A DNA stretch of 6,001 nt from Acidobacteriota bacterium (GTDB taxonomy: Bacteria > Acidobacteriota > Terriglobia > Acidiferrales > UBA7541): NCBI GenBank assembly GCA_003224195.1, contig QHYP01000017.1, positions 1 to 6,001 of the forward strand, read 5' to 3'. Position numbers and translations under genes: made by a program. This document shows positions 1 through 5,004 of this stretch, one piece after another (the first letter of the stretch is position 1; every line of letters starts with the position of its first letter). The notes under the pieces were generated by a model. It ran no database searches. It saw only the letters and a list, made by a program, of their open reading frames with translations, and was not told the DNA's origin.

Positions 1-1256
1 TCGATATCTGCTCCTACCGCGGCAAGTTTCTCGACGATGCGCTCGTACCCGCGGTCGATGTGGTAGACGCGGTCGATGAGCGTTTCGCCGCTGGCGACGA
101 GTCCGGCCAGCACGAGCGAAGCGCTGGCGCGCAGGTCCGAGGCGATAACCGTTGTCCCCGTCAAAGGCGAAGGCCCGCGGACGATAGCGTGGCGGCCGTC
201 AATCGAGATGTTCGCGCCCATGCGCATCATCTCGCTGGCGTGCAGGTAGCGGTTCTCAAAAATCGTTTCCGTAATGACGGACGTGCCTTCCGCTTGCGTC
301 GCCAGCGCCATGTACTGCGCCTGCATGTCCGTGGCGTAGCCGGGATACTCCTCGGTAGTCACATCAGCAGCGGTGAGTTTTTCCGTCCCGCGGACGCGCA
401 GGGAGCCATGCTGCGGTGCATCAATGCGGACGCCCGTCTGACGCAGTTTGTCCGCGATGGCGCCGAGATGCGCGGGCTCGCAGCACGTGAGCAGCAGATC
501 CCCTCCCGTGATGGCGCCCGCCACGAGGAACGTGCCCGCCTCGATGCGATCGGGAATGACGGTATGGTCCGCGCCATGAAGCTTGTCCTTGCCGCGCACG
601 CGCAACCTGGACGTGCCCTCGCCTTCGATGTCCGCGCCCATCTTGCGGAGCAATTCCACCAGATCGCTGACCTCGGGCTCACGCGCCGCGTTTTCGATAA
701 GTGTTTCGCCTTGCGCCAGCGCCGCCGCCATCAAAACGTTTTCCGTGCCCGTGACGGTAATCTTCTCAAAGACGATCTGCGCGCCCTTTAGGTGGCCGCC
801 GGGCACGGTCGCTTCAATATATCCATGAGCCGTGTTGATCTCCGCGCCCAACTTTTGAAGTGCAGTGATATGGAGATCCACGGGCCGCGCGCCGATGGCG
901 CAGCCGCCGGGAAGCGAAACGCGGGCGCTGCCGAGACGCGCGACAAGCGGTCCAAGCGTCAGGATGGACGCGCGCATCGTTTTTACGAATTCATAAGGCG
1001 CGACCGCGTCGTTGAGAGTGGTTGCTTCCATCACGTAATCCGTCGCGGGGAAATCAGCCGTGGTCACGTGGGCGCCCATGTGCGCGATCAATTTGCCCAT
1101 GGTGATGATGTCGCGTACGCGCGGGATGTTGTGCAGCGTGACTCTATCTTGCGTGAGCAGCGCCGCCGCCATCGCCGGCAACGCAGAGTTCTTCGCGCCG
1201 CTGATGACCACCGTGCCGTGGAGAGGCTTTCCGCCGCGTATCAGGAATTTGTCCAT
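1..1256 (-). CDS. murA: UDP-N-acetylglucosamine 1-carboxyvinyltransferase MurA (3' end cut by window edge)
   Basis: MurA transfers enolpyruvate from PEP to UDP-GlcNAc in the cytoplasm, the first committed step of peptidoglycan precursor synthesis and the target of fosfomycin. I read 418 residues from ATG at 1256 to the edge without a stop; the E. coli enzyme is 419, so only a few C-terminal codons are missing. Seen: K22-N23 in SGAKNS near the N-terminus; the active-site loop PGGCAIGARPVDLH with the catalytic, fosfomycin-reactive Cys at 119 and Arg124; the catalytic-Asp motif ATDMQAQ (D310); TIFENR near 331-336; and DRGYERI near 401-407 with the conserved Arg402. Having Cys rather than Asp at 119 predicts a fosfomycin-sensitive enzyme. 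The start matches the family N-terminus (MDKFLIRGG). GAGGGG at 1269-1274 is a rather distant Shine-Dalgarno candidate. It follows murQ after 25 bp, suggesting one transcript. Identification is very secure. Confidence 0.97.
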   Translation of the reverse strand, partial: MDKFLIRGGKPLHGTVVISGAKNSALPAMAAALLTQDRVTLHNIPRVRDIITMGKLIAHMGAHVTTADFPATDYVMEATTLNDAVAPYEFVKTMRASILTLGPLVARLGSARVSLPGGCAIGARPVDLHITALQKLGAEINTAHGYIEATVPGGHLKGAQIVFEKITVTGTENVLMAAALAQGETLIENAAREPEVSDLVELLRKMGADIEGEGTSRLRVRGKDKLHGADHTVIPDRIEAGTFLVAGAITGGDLLLTCCEPAHLGAIADKLRQTGVRIDAPQHGSLRVRGTEKLTAADVTTEEYPGYATDMQAQYMALATQAEGTSVITETIFENRYLHASEMMRMGANISIDGRHAIVRGPSPLTGTTVIASDLRASASLVLAGLVASGETLIDRVYHIDRGYERIVEKLAAVGADI

Positions 1257-1281
1257 GCGCGTCCCGTGCCCCTCACGAAAT

Positions 1282-2199
1282 TCATTCGCCGAGCGCTTGC
1301 CGCAAATTGCCGCGGGCGCGGACCAGGCGGCGCCGCGCCTCCTGCGCGCTGACCGCGCACTTCAACATCACGAGCGCCAGGCGCATATTGTGTCCCGCCG
1401 CACGCAAAGCGTCTTCTGCCGCCGACAATTCGTGCCCGCTGGCCTCCGCCAGTATCCGCAGCGCCCGGTCCCAGAGCTTTTTATTTGTCAGCACCGCGTC
1501 AATCATCAAGTTCTCATACACATGGCCCAGCCGCGCCATCGCCGCCGTAGACAGCATGTTGAGCACCATCTTTTGCGCCGTCCCCGCCTTCAGCCGCGTC
1601 GATCCCGTCAGCACTTCCGGCCCCACCTCCGGTGCAATCACGATCTTCGCCAGTCGCGCCGCCGGCATGTGCCGGTTCGAGGTAATCGCCACCGTTGTCG
1701 CGCCGCGTTTCCTCGCATAATTCATCGCCCCGACCGTGTACGGCGTCGTCCCGCTCGCCGTGATCCCCACCACGACGTCGTTGCGCGTCAATTTTTTCTC
1801 GCGCAATTCGCGCTCCGCGTTGCGAACGGAATCCTCCGCGCCTTCGACGGCCCCCGTCACCGCGCGCCTCCCGCCCGCAAGCAACGCCTGCACCAAATTC
1901 GGCGAAGTCCCAAACGTCGGTGCGCATTCCGCCGCATCCAGCACTGCCATGCGCCCGCTCGATCCCGCCCCCACGTAAATCAGCCGCCCCCCCTTTCGAA
2001 TCCCGCTCACAATCGCATCCACCGCCCGTGCGATCGCCCGAATCTCGCGTCCCACCGCCACCGTCACCTTGCGATCTTCTTGGTTCATCAACCGCACAAT
2101 CTCCATCGCCGTCATGCGGTCCAGATTCTTCGACGCCGCATTCCTCTGTTCTGTAAGGCGACGGTCCGTGCACCTTCTTTTTGTGGGCTGAGACGCCAT
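1282..2199 (-). CDS. murQ: N-acetylmuramic acid 6-phosphate etherase MurQ
   Basis: MurQ cleaves the D-lactyl ether of MurNAc-6-phosphate to give GlcNAc-6-phosphate and D-lactate in the cytoplasm, a recycling and catabolic step. From ATG at 2199 the protein has 305 residues, close to the 298 of E. coli MurQ. Positions from that start: LTEQRN near 15-20 and the LDRM segment near 26-29, both typical of the family N-terminus; the sugar-isomerase (SIS) phosphate-binding stretch YVGAGSSGRM near 75-84; catalytic Glu92 in DAAECAPT; the second catalytic Glu, equivalent to E. coli E114, at residue 122 in EGAED; then ASGTTPY, TGSTRLKAGTAQKMVLNMLST and a C-terminal helical part ending in ALGE. A GTG at 2244 would add 15 residues, but the ATG at 2199 better fits family N-termini and sits just after a TATAAT. 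No Shine-Dalgarno precedes it. It lies upstream of murA and divergent from the kinase-RapZ gene. Confidence 0.95.
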   Translation of the reverse strand: MASQPTKRRCTDRRLTEQRNAASKNLDRMTAMEIVRLMNQEDRKVTVAVGREIRAIARAVDAIVSGIRKGGRLIYVGAGSSGRMAVLDAAECAPTFGTSPNLVQALLAGGRRAVTGAVEGAEDSVRNAERELREKKLTRNDVVVGITASGTTPYTVGAMNYARKRGATTVAITSNRHMPAARLAKIVIAPEVGPEVLTGSTRLKAGTAQKMVLNMLSTAAMARLGHVYENLMIDAVLTNKKLWDRALRILAEASGHELSAAEDALRAAGHNMRLALVMLKCAVSAQEARRRLVRARGNLRQALGE

Positions 2200-2205
2200 T
2201 GCCGC

Positions 2206-2234
2206 ATTATACAGGTCGCGGAAAAAGTCCAGTG
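2206..2234 (-). promoter_or_regulatory. Putative murQ(-murA) promoter, possibly leaderless
   Basis: On the minus strand a perfect TATAAT lies at 2211-2206. Six bases separate it from the murQ ATG (A at 2199), so a start seven bases below the -10 would fall on that A. The 17-bp-spaced -35 hexamer would be CACTGG (2234-2229), a poor match to TTGACA. A weak -35 with a consensus -10 suggests either regulator dependence or a chance -10. No Shine-Dalgarno is seen before the ATG, which agrees with a leaderless message. Sequence-only inference. Confidence 0.5.
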
Positions 2235-2245
2235 GCCCAGCCACT
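2231..2245. promoter_or_regulatory. 15-bp dyad over the murQ -35 position, candidate operator
   Basis: Perfect inverted repeat AGTGGC-cca-GCCACT centred at 2238. It covers the expected -35 of the murQ promoter (about -32 to -46 from the proposed start) and lies in the divergent region shared with the kinase-RapZ gene. Its position would suit a repressor or activator site. No regulator gene is in the window, and a 6-bp-arm dyad can occur by chance. Confidence 0.3.
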
Positions 2246-2372
2246 CCCGATTTTGCACTTCAGATCGGCGCAATGGATTGAGCACAGGCACGGAGAATTT
2301 CAACGCTATTTCGAGATGCATTTTGAGGGTTAGCAACTCGCAGTCAATCAAACCTCGTCAGCGGGAATCGGC

Positions 2373-2378
2373 TATGCT
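2373..2378 (+). promoter_or_regulatory. Weak -10-like element for the kinase-RapZ gene
   Basis: TATGCT within GGCTATGCTAGAA matches four of six bases of TATAAT and lies about 55 bp before the ATG at 2434. No convincing -35 hexamer is found 16-19 bp upstream. It is the best plus-strand candidate in the 234-bp divergent spacer; the rest of the spacer shows no other recognisable site on this strand. Confidence 0.25.
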
Positions 2379-2433
2379 AGAAAAGAGTTGGTTTCGGTGA
2401 TTTGTCAAAACGGAATCGCCGGGAATCCTTTTC

Positions 2434-3876
2434 ATGGACGTTCTCAAAAAGCTCTTTGAGCACCATTTCCACTCGCCGGTCGAGCGGACGCAGCCCCTGC
2501 AGGGCGAACTCGGCGCTTCGGGACGTAAGATCATCCGGCTTGCCAGCGAAAAACTCAGCGCCATTGGAATTCTGTATGGCGTGCGCGAAGAAAACGTTGC
2601 CTTCCTCGAGTTTTCCAGGCATTTTCGCCGGCACGGTCTGCCGGTGCCGGAAATTTATGCGGAAGACTTGAGCCACGGCGCTTATCTCCTGGAGGACCTC
2701 GGGGACACGTCGCTTTTTGAGTTTCTGTCGAAAAACCGCGCTGGCGAGAGCATTGCTCCCCAGGTGGTGGAAGCCTATCGCAAGGTTGTGGCCGTGCTGC
2801 CCCGCTTTCAGATCGAAGCCGGCCGCGATTTGAATTACACAGTGTGCTATCCGTGCGCCAGCTTCGATCGCCGGTCCATCGCCTGGGATTTGAATTATTT
2901 CAAGTATTATTTTCTCAGGCTTGCCGGTATCCCCTTTAATGAGCAGGCTCTGGAGGACGATTTCGGCCGCTTGACGGAGTTCCTCTTAAGCGCCCCCGGC
3001 GATTACTTTCTCTACCGGGATTTCCAATCCCGCAACGTCATGTTGCGCGACGGCCAGCCTTTTTTTCTGGATTATCAAGGCGGCCGCAAAGGCGCGCTGC
3101 AATACGACATCGCTTCTCTTTTGTACGATGCCAAGGCCGACCTGCCGCCGGAACTCCGCCAGCAATTGCTCGATCATTATCTCGACGGGCTCGCCGGTTT
3201 CATCAAGCTTGAGCGCGAAGCGTTCATGCGGCACTACTATGCCTACGTTTACGTGCGCATCCTGCAGGCCCTGGGCGCTTATGGCTTTCGCGGCTTTTAT
3301 GAGCGCAAAGCTCATTTTCTGCAAAGCGTGCCCTATGCGCTGAAAAACCTGCGCTGGCTGCTTCACCACGTCAGGCTGCCCGTTCCTCTCCCGGCGCTGA
3401 TGGACGCCTTCAAAGGCATGCTGGCCTCGGAGAAATTGCAGGGCCTCGCTTCCGAAGCGGATAACCTGGTCGTGCGCATTTTCAGTTTTTCCTTTCATCG
3501 CGGCTTGCCAACAGACGAGTCCGGACACGGCGGCGGATTCATCTTCGATGGCCGCAGCCTCCCCAATCCAGGACGCGAAGAGCGCTTCAAAACTTTGACT
3601 GGCAAAGACGCCCCGGTCATCGACTATCTCAATCAGCAGGAAAGCGTGCACCAGTTTCTCGCGAGTGTCCTGTCCCTGGTGGACGCCAGCATCGGCAATT
3701 ATCAGCAGCGCGGCTTCAAAAATTTGATGGTCTCCTTTGGCTGCACCGGCGGCCAGCATCGCTCCGTCTATCTCGCGGAGCAATTGGCGAAGCGTTTGCG
3801 CGCCCGGAACGGCGTGGAAGTGGCGGTCCGCCATCTTGAGTTGGAGAATCTGGGCAAGCGGAGAGCGCTCCAATGA
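2434..3876 (+). CDS. AmgK-like sugar kinase fused to a RapZ C-terminal domain
   Basis: A 480-residue two-domain protein. Residues about 20-310 form an aminoglycoside-phosphotransferase (APH)-type kinase: a glycine-containing loop LGASGRK near 27-32, EDLGDTSLFEFL at 87-98, the catalytic loop YRDFQSRN with D196 and N201, and the metal-binding FLDYQGG with D213, followed by ALQYDIASLLYDAKA. RD replaces the HGD of many APH enzymes, as I recall for AmgK. Residues about 345-470 match the RapZ C-terminal domain: SFSFHRGLP at 351-359, SLPNPG at 375-380, LTGKDAPV at 388-395 and GCTGGQHRSV at 436-445. The N-terminal P-loop domain of RapZ is absent. Established: AmgK phosphorylates MurNAc/GlcNAc at C1, and E. 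coli RapZ-C binds GlcN-6-phosphate. Inferred: a cytoplasmic amino-sugar kinase feeding the MurU-like enzyme 67 bp downstream, with a sensing domain. The start is the first ATG of the frame; a GGGA lies 10-13 bases before it. Fold assignments are strong; the substrate is not proven. Confidence 0.88.
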   Translation: MDVLKKLFEHHFHSPVERTQPLQGELGASGRKIIRLASEKLSAIGILYGVREENVAFLEFSRHFRRHGLPVPEIYAEDLSHGAYLLEDLGDTSLFEFLSKNRAGESIAPQVVEAYRKVVAVLPRFQIEAGRDLNYTVCYPCASFDRRSIAWDLNYFKYYFLRLAGIPFNEQALEDDFGRLTEFLLSAPGDYFLYRDFQSRNVMLRDGQPFFLDYQGGRKGALQYDIASLLYDAKADLPPELRQQLLDHYLDGLAGFIKLEREAFMRHYYAYVYVRILQALGAYGFRGFYERKAHFLQSVPYALKNLRWLLHHVRLPVPLPALMDAFKGMLASEKLQGLASEADNLVVRIFSFSFHRGLPTDESGHGGGFIFDGRSLPNPGREERFKTLTGKDAPVIDYLNQQESVHQFLASVLSLVDASIGNYQQRGFKNLMVSFGCTGGQHRSVYLAEQLAKRLRARNGVEVAVRHLELENLGKRRALQ

Positions 3877-3899
3877 AAGCCCCTTTGCTTTGCCGTTGT

Positions 3900-3943
3900 A
3901 GGGGCCGCCTTCTTGGGCGGGCCGATTTGCTGGAAACGCCCCT
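3900..3943. repeat. Palindromic element between the kinase-RapZ and murU-like genes
   Basis: The 67-bp spacer is largely inverted-repeat DNA. GGCCGCC (3903-3909) pairs with GGC-g-GGCC (3916-3923) as a one-base-bulged hairpin. AGGGGC (3900-3905) can pair with GCCCCT directly before the ATG (3938-3943), or alternatively with GCCCCT at 3879-3884. The outer pairing would cover the bases just before the murU start codon, where no clear Shine-Dalgarno is seen. There is no T-run, so an intrinsic terminator is unlikely. It may be a dispersed repeat, a translational control structure, or both. Confidence 0.45.
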
Positions 3944-4813
3944 ATGAAGGCCATGATCCTCGCCGCCGGCCTCGGCACGCGCCTCCGCCCGCTCACCGAC
4001 TCTCGGCCCAAGGCGCTGGTGGAAATCGCCGGCCGCACGCTGCTCGAGATCACACTCTCTCGCTTGCGCGCCTTTGGGATTCGCGAGGTGATCATCAACG
4101 TCCATCACTTTGCCGATCTGATTCTCGAATATCTGAAAACCAACGATAACTTCGGCATGCGCGTTGAAGTCTCGCGCGAGGAGATTTTGCTGGACACAGG
4201 TGGGGGCCTGAAGAAGGCCGCCTGGTTCTTCCTCGAGGATTCCAACCGGCTTGAGGAGCCGTTCATTTTGCATAATGTGGATGTCATCAGCACGATTGAT
4301 CTCCGCCGCATGGTGCAATTTCATACGGAACATCAGGCTCTCGCCACACTGGCCATGCAGAATCGCGAGACTTCTCGCTACTTGCTCTTCAACGAGCAGC
4401 TTCAGCTTCGTGGCCGGCGCTCGAGTGGCACAGCCATTCCTGGCTGTGCGCCCCAAATCGTGGCAACGCAGAATCCATCAGCTTCGGCGTCACCGTCCGC
4501 CGCGCCAGTTGGACTAGCCCGGGAGGGCACGGCTTCAGCCGTGCCGAAAAGTGTGGAAAATTCAGGGGCTTTAGCCCCTGAGGTTCTGTTGCAGGCGCTG
4601 GCTTTTTCCGGCATCCACGTCATTTCTCCCCGAATATTGCCGATGCTCACCGAAGACGGCGTCTTCTCCATCATCACCTCCTACCTACGCCTCGCAGCCG
4701 AAGGAGAAAACATCCTCGCCTTTCCCGCCGATGAATATTACTGGCGTGATCTCGGTAGACCGGATGATGCGACGCAAGCCGCTCAGGATTTGAAGCAAAA
4801 AGCTCTTCTGTAA
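3944..4813 (+). CDS. murU: MurU-like sugar-1-phosphate nucleotidyltransferase with an in-frame repeat-rich insert
   Basis: MurU joins UTP and MurNAc-1-phosphate to give UDP-MurNAc, the last step of the recycling route that bypasses MurA. The 289-residue protein opens with the nucleotidyltransferase signature AAGLGTRLRPLT (7-18) and PKALVEI with Lys23. NVHHFAD lies near residue 50, DTGGGLKKA near 84-92, a metal-site-like HNVDV near 108-112, AFSGIHVISPR near 220-230 and the C-terminal YWRDLGRPDD. This fits a cytoplasmic Rossmann-like sugar nucleotidyltransferase. P. putida MurU is about 223 residues; much of the excess is an Ala/Ser/Pro-rich stretch at about 160-213, encoded by palindromic DNA, between the QLRGRR and AFSGIH strands. 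Flanking core motifs are intact and in frame, so the gene may still work. The adjacent AmgK-like kinase supports MurU over glucose-1-phosphate thymidylyl- or mannose-1-phosphate guanylyltransferases. The start MKAMILAAG is family-typical; an internal ATG at 3953 is possible. Confidence 0.82.
   Translation: MKAMILAAGLGTRLRPLTDSRPKALVEIAGRTLLEITLSRLRAFGIREVIINVHHFADLILEYLKTNDNFGMRVEVSREEILLDTGGGLKKAAWFFLEDSNRLEEPFILHNVDVISTIDLRRMVQFHTEHQALATLAMQNRETSRYLLFNEQLQLRGRRSSGTAIPGCAPQIVATQNPSASASPSAAPVGLAREGTASAVPKSVENSGALAPEVLLQALAFSGIHVISPRILPMLTEDGVFSIITSYLRLAAEGENILAFPADEYYWRDLGRPDDATQAAQDLKQKALL
4428..4449. repeat. Palindrome 1 inside the murU-like gene
   Basis: GCACAGCCA-ttcc-TGGCTGTGC, a perfect 9-bp stem with a 4-base loop. 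It is read in frame as part of residues 162-169 (GTAIPGCA), immediately after the conserved core segment QLRGRRSS. It would form a strong hairpin in the mRNA. Looks like a dispersed palindromic unit taken into the coding sequence. Confidence 0.75.
4526..4545. repeat. Palindrome 2 inside the murU-like gene
   Basis: GGCACGGCT-tc-AGCCGTGCC, a perfect 9-bp stem, preceded by CCCGGGAG. Translated as GTASAVP within the insert. None of its three forward frames contains a stop, so it can be read through in any of them. Related in style to palindrome 3, which starts 16 bp after it ends. Confidence 0.75.
4562..4581. repeat. Palindrome 3 inside the murU-like gene
   Basis: TCAGGGGCT-tt-AGCCCCTGA, a perfect 9-bp stem. 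Translated in frame as SGALAPE just before the conserved strand LAFSGIHV. The other two forward frames would contain TAG or TGA, so the frame used is the only open one. The core resembles GGGGCT/AGCCCC palindromes that I recall as common between genes in Acidobacteriota; that link is from memory. Confidence 0.75.
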
Positions 4814-4968
4814 TATGCTCACTGCGTCCATGGTTTGGAAAAAATACGAGGACTCCATGACCCTGGTTATTGCCCCGACGGATCTTTCCCAAAGCCATTT
4901 CGCCGAACTACCAAGTGCGCGCGATGGTCGGCAACCAACACCGAAACAAGTGAAATCTGGATGGAGCT

Positions 4969-5004
4969 GTAGCCGCAAGCATACTTGCGAGGAATGATCG
5001 CTAC
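4969..5004. repeat. Hairpin repeat in the convergent gap, overlapping the hydrolase stop codon
   Basis: CGCAAG-cata-CTTGCG (4974-4989) is flanked by GTAGC (4969-4973) and GCTAC (5000-5004), giving a nested inverted repeat with ten unpaired bases on one side. The outer right arm includes the TAG stop of the serine hydrolase (5003-5001, minus strand). There is no T-run on either side, so a classical intrinsic terminator is not supported. It may be another dispersed palindrome at a convergent gene end; the rest of 4814-4968 shows nothing I can name. Confidence 0.5.

Noticed and set aside
2200..2244. Upstream GTG start for murQ giving 320 residues
   Set aside because: The 15 extra residues have no counterpart in MurQ relatives, and the GTG lies upstream of a perfect TATAAT.
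1060..2400. Plus-strand open frame of about 446 codons opposite murQ and part of murA
   Set aside because: Its Arg/His/Pro-rich product is typical of an antisense shadow, and the minus strand carries complete MurQ and MurA motifs.
2986..4098. Long minus-strand open frame of about 370 codons opposite the kinase-RapZ and murU-like genes
   Set aside because: The plus strand here encodes clear conserved motifs (YRDFQSRN, GCTGGQHRS, GLGTRLRPLT). The opposite frame has no recognisable domain and spans two genes and their spacer, as expected for a shadow in GC-rich DNA.
4428..4581. CRISPR array or phage-type repeats
   Set aside because: The three palindromes differ in sequence, spacing is irregular, and they are translated within a gene.
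4421..4583. murU as a pseudogene broken by repeats
   Set aside because: The frame is open throughout and both N- and C-terminal core motifs are intact, so loss of function is not supported, although reduced activity cannot be excluded.
4815..4997. Small plus-strand frame of 60 codons after murU
   Set aside because: No family resemblance, no good Shine-Dalgarno, and its end is made of the hairpin repeat at 4969-5004. Treated as non-coding.
4969..5004. Intrinsic terminator for the convergent genes
   Set aside because: The stem has only 6 bp in its core and neither strand has a T-run after it.
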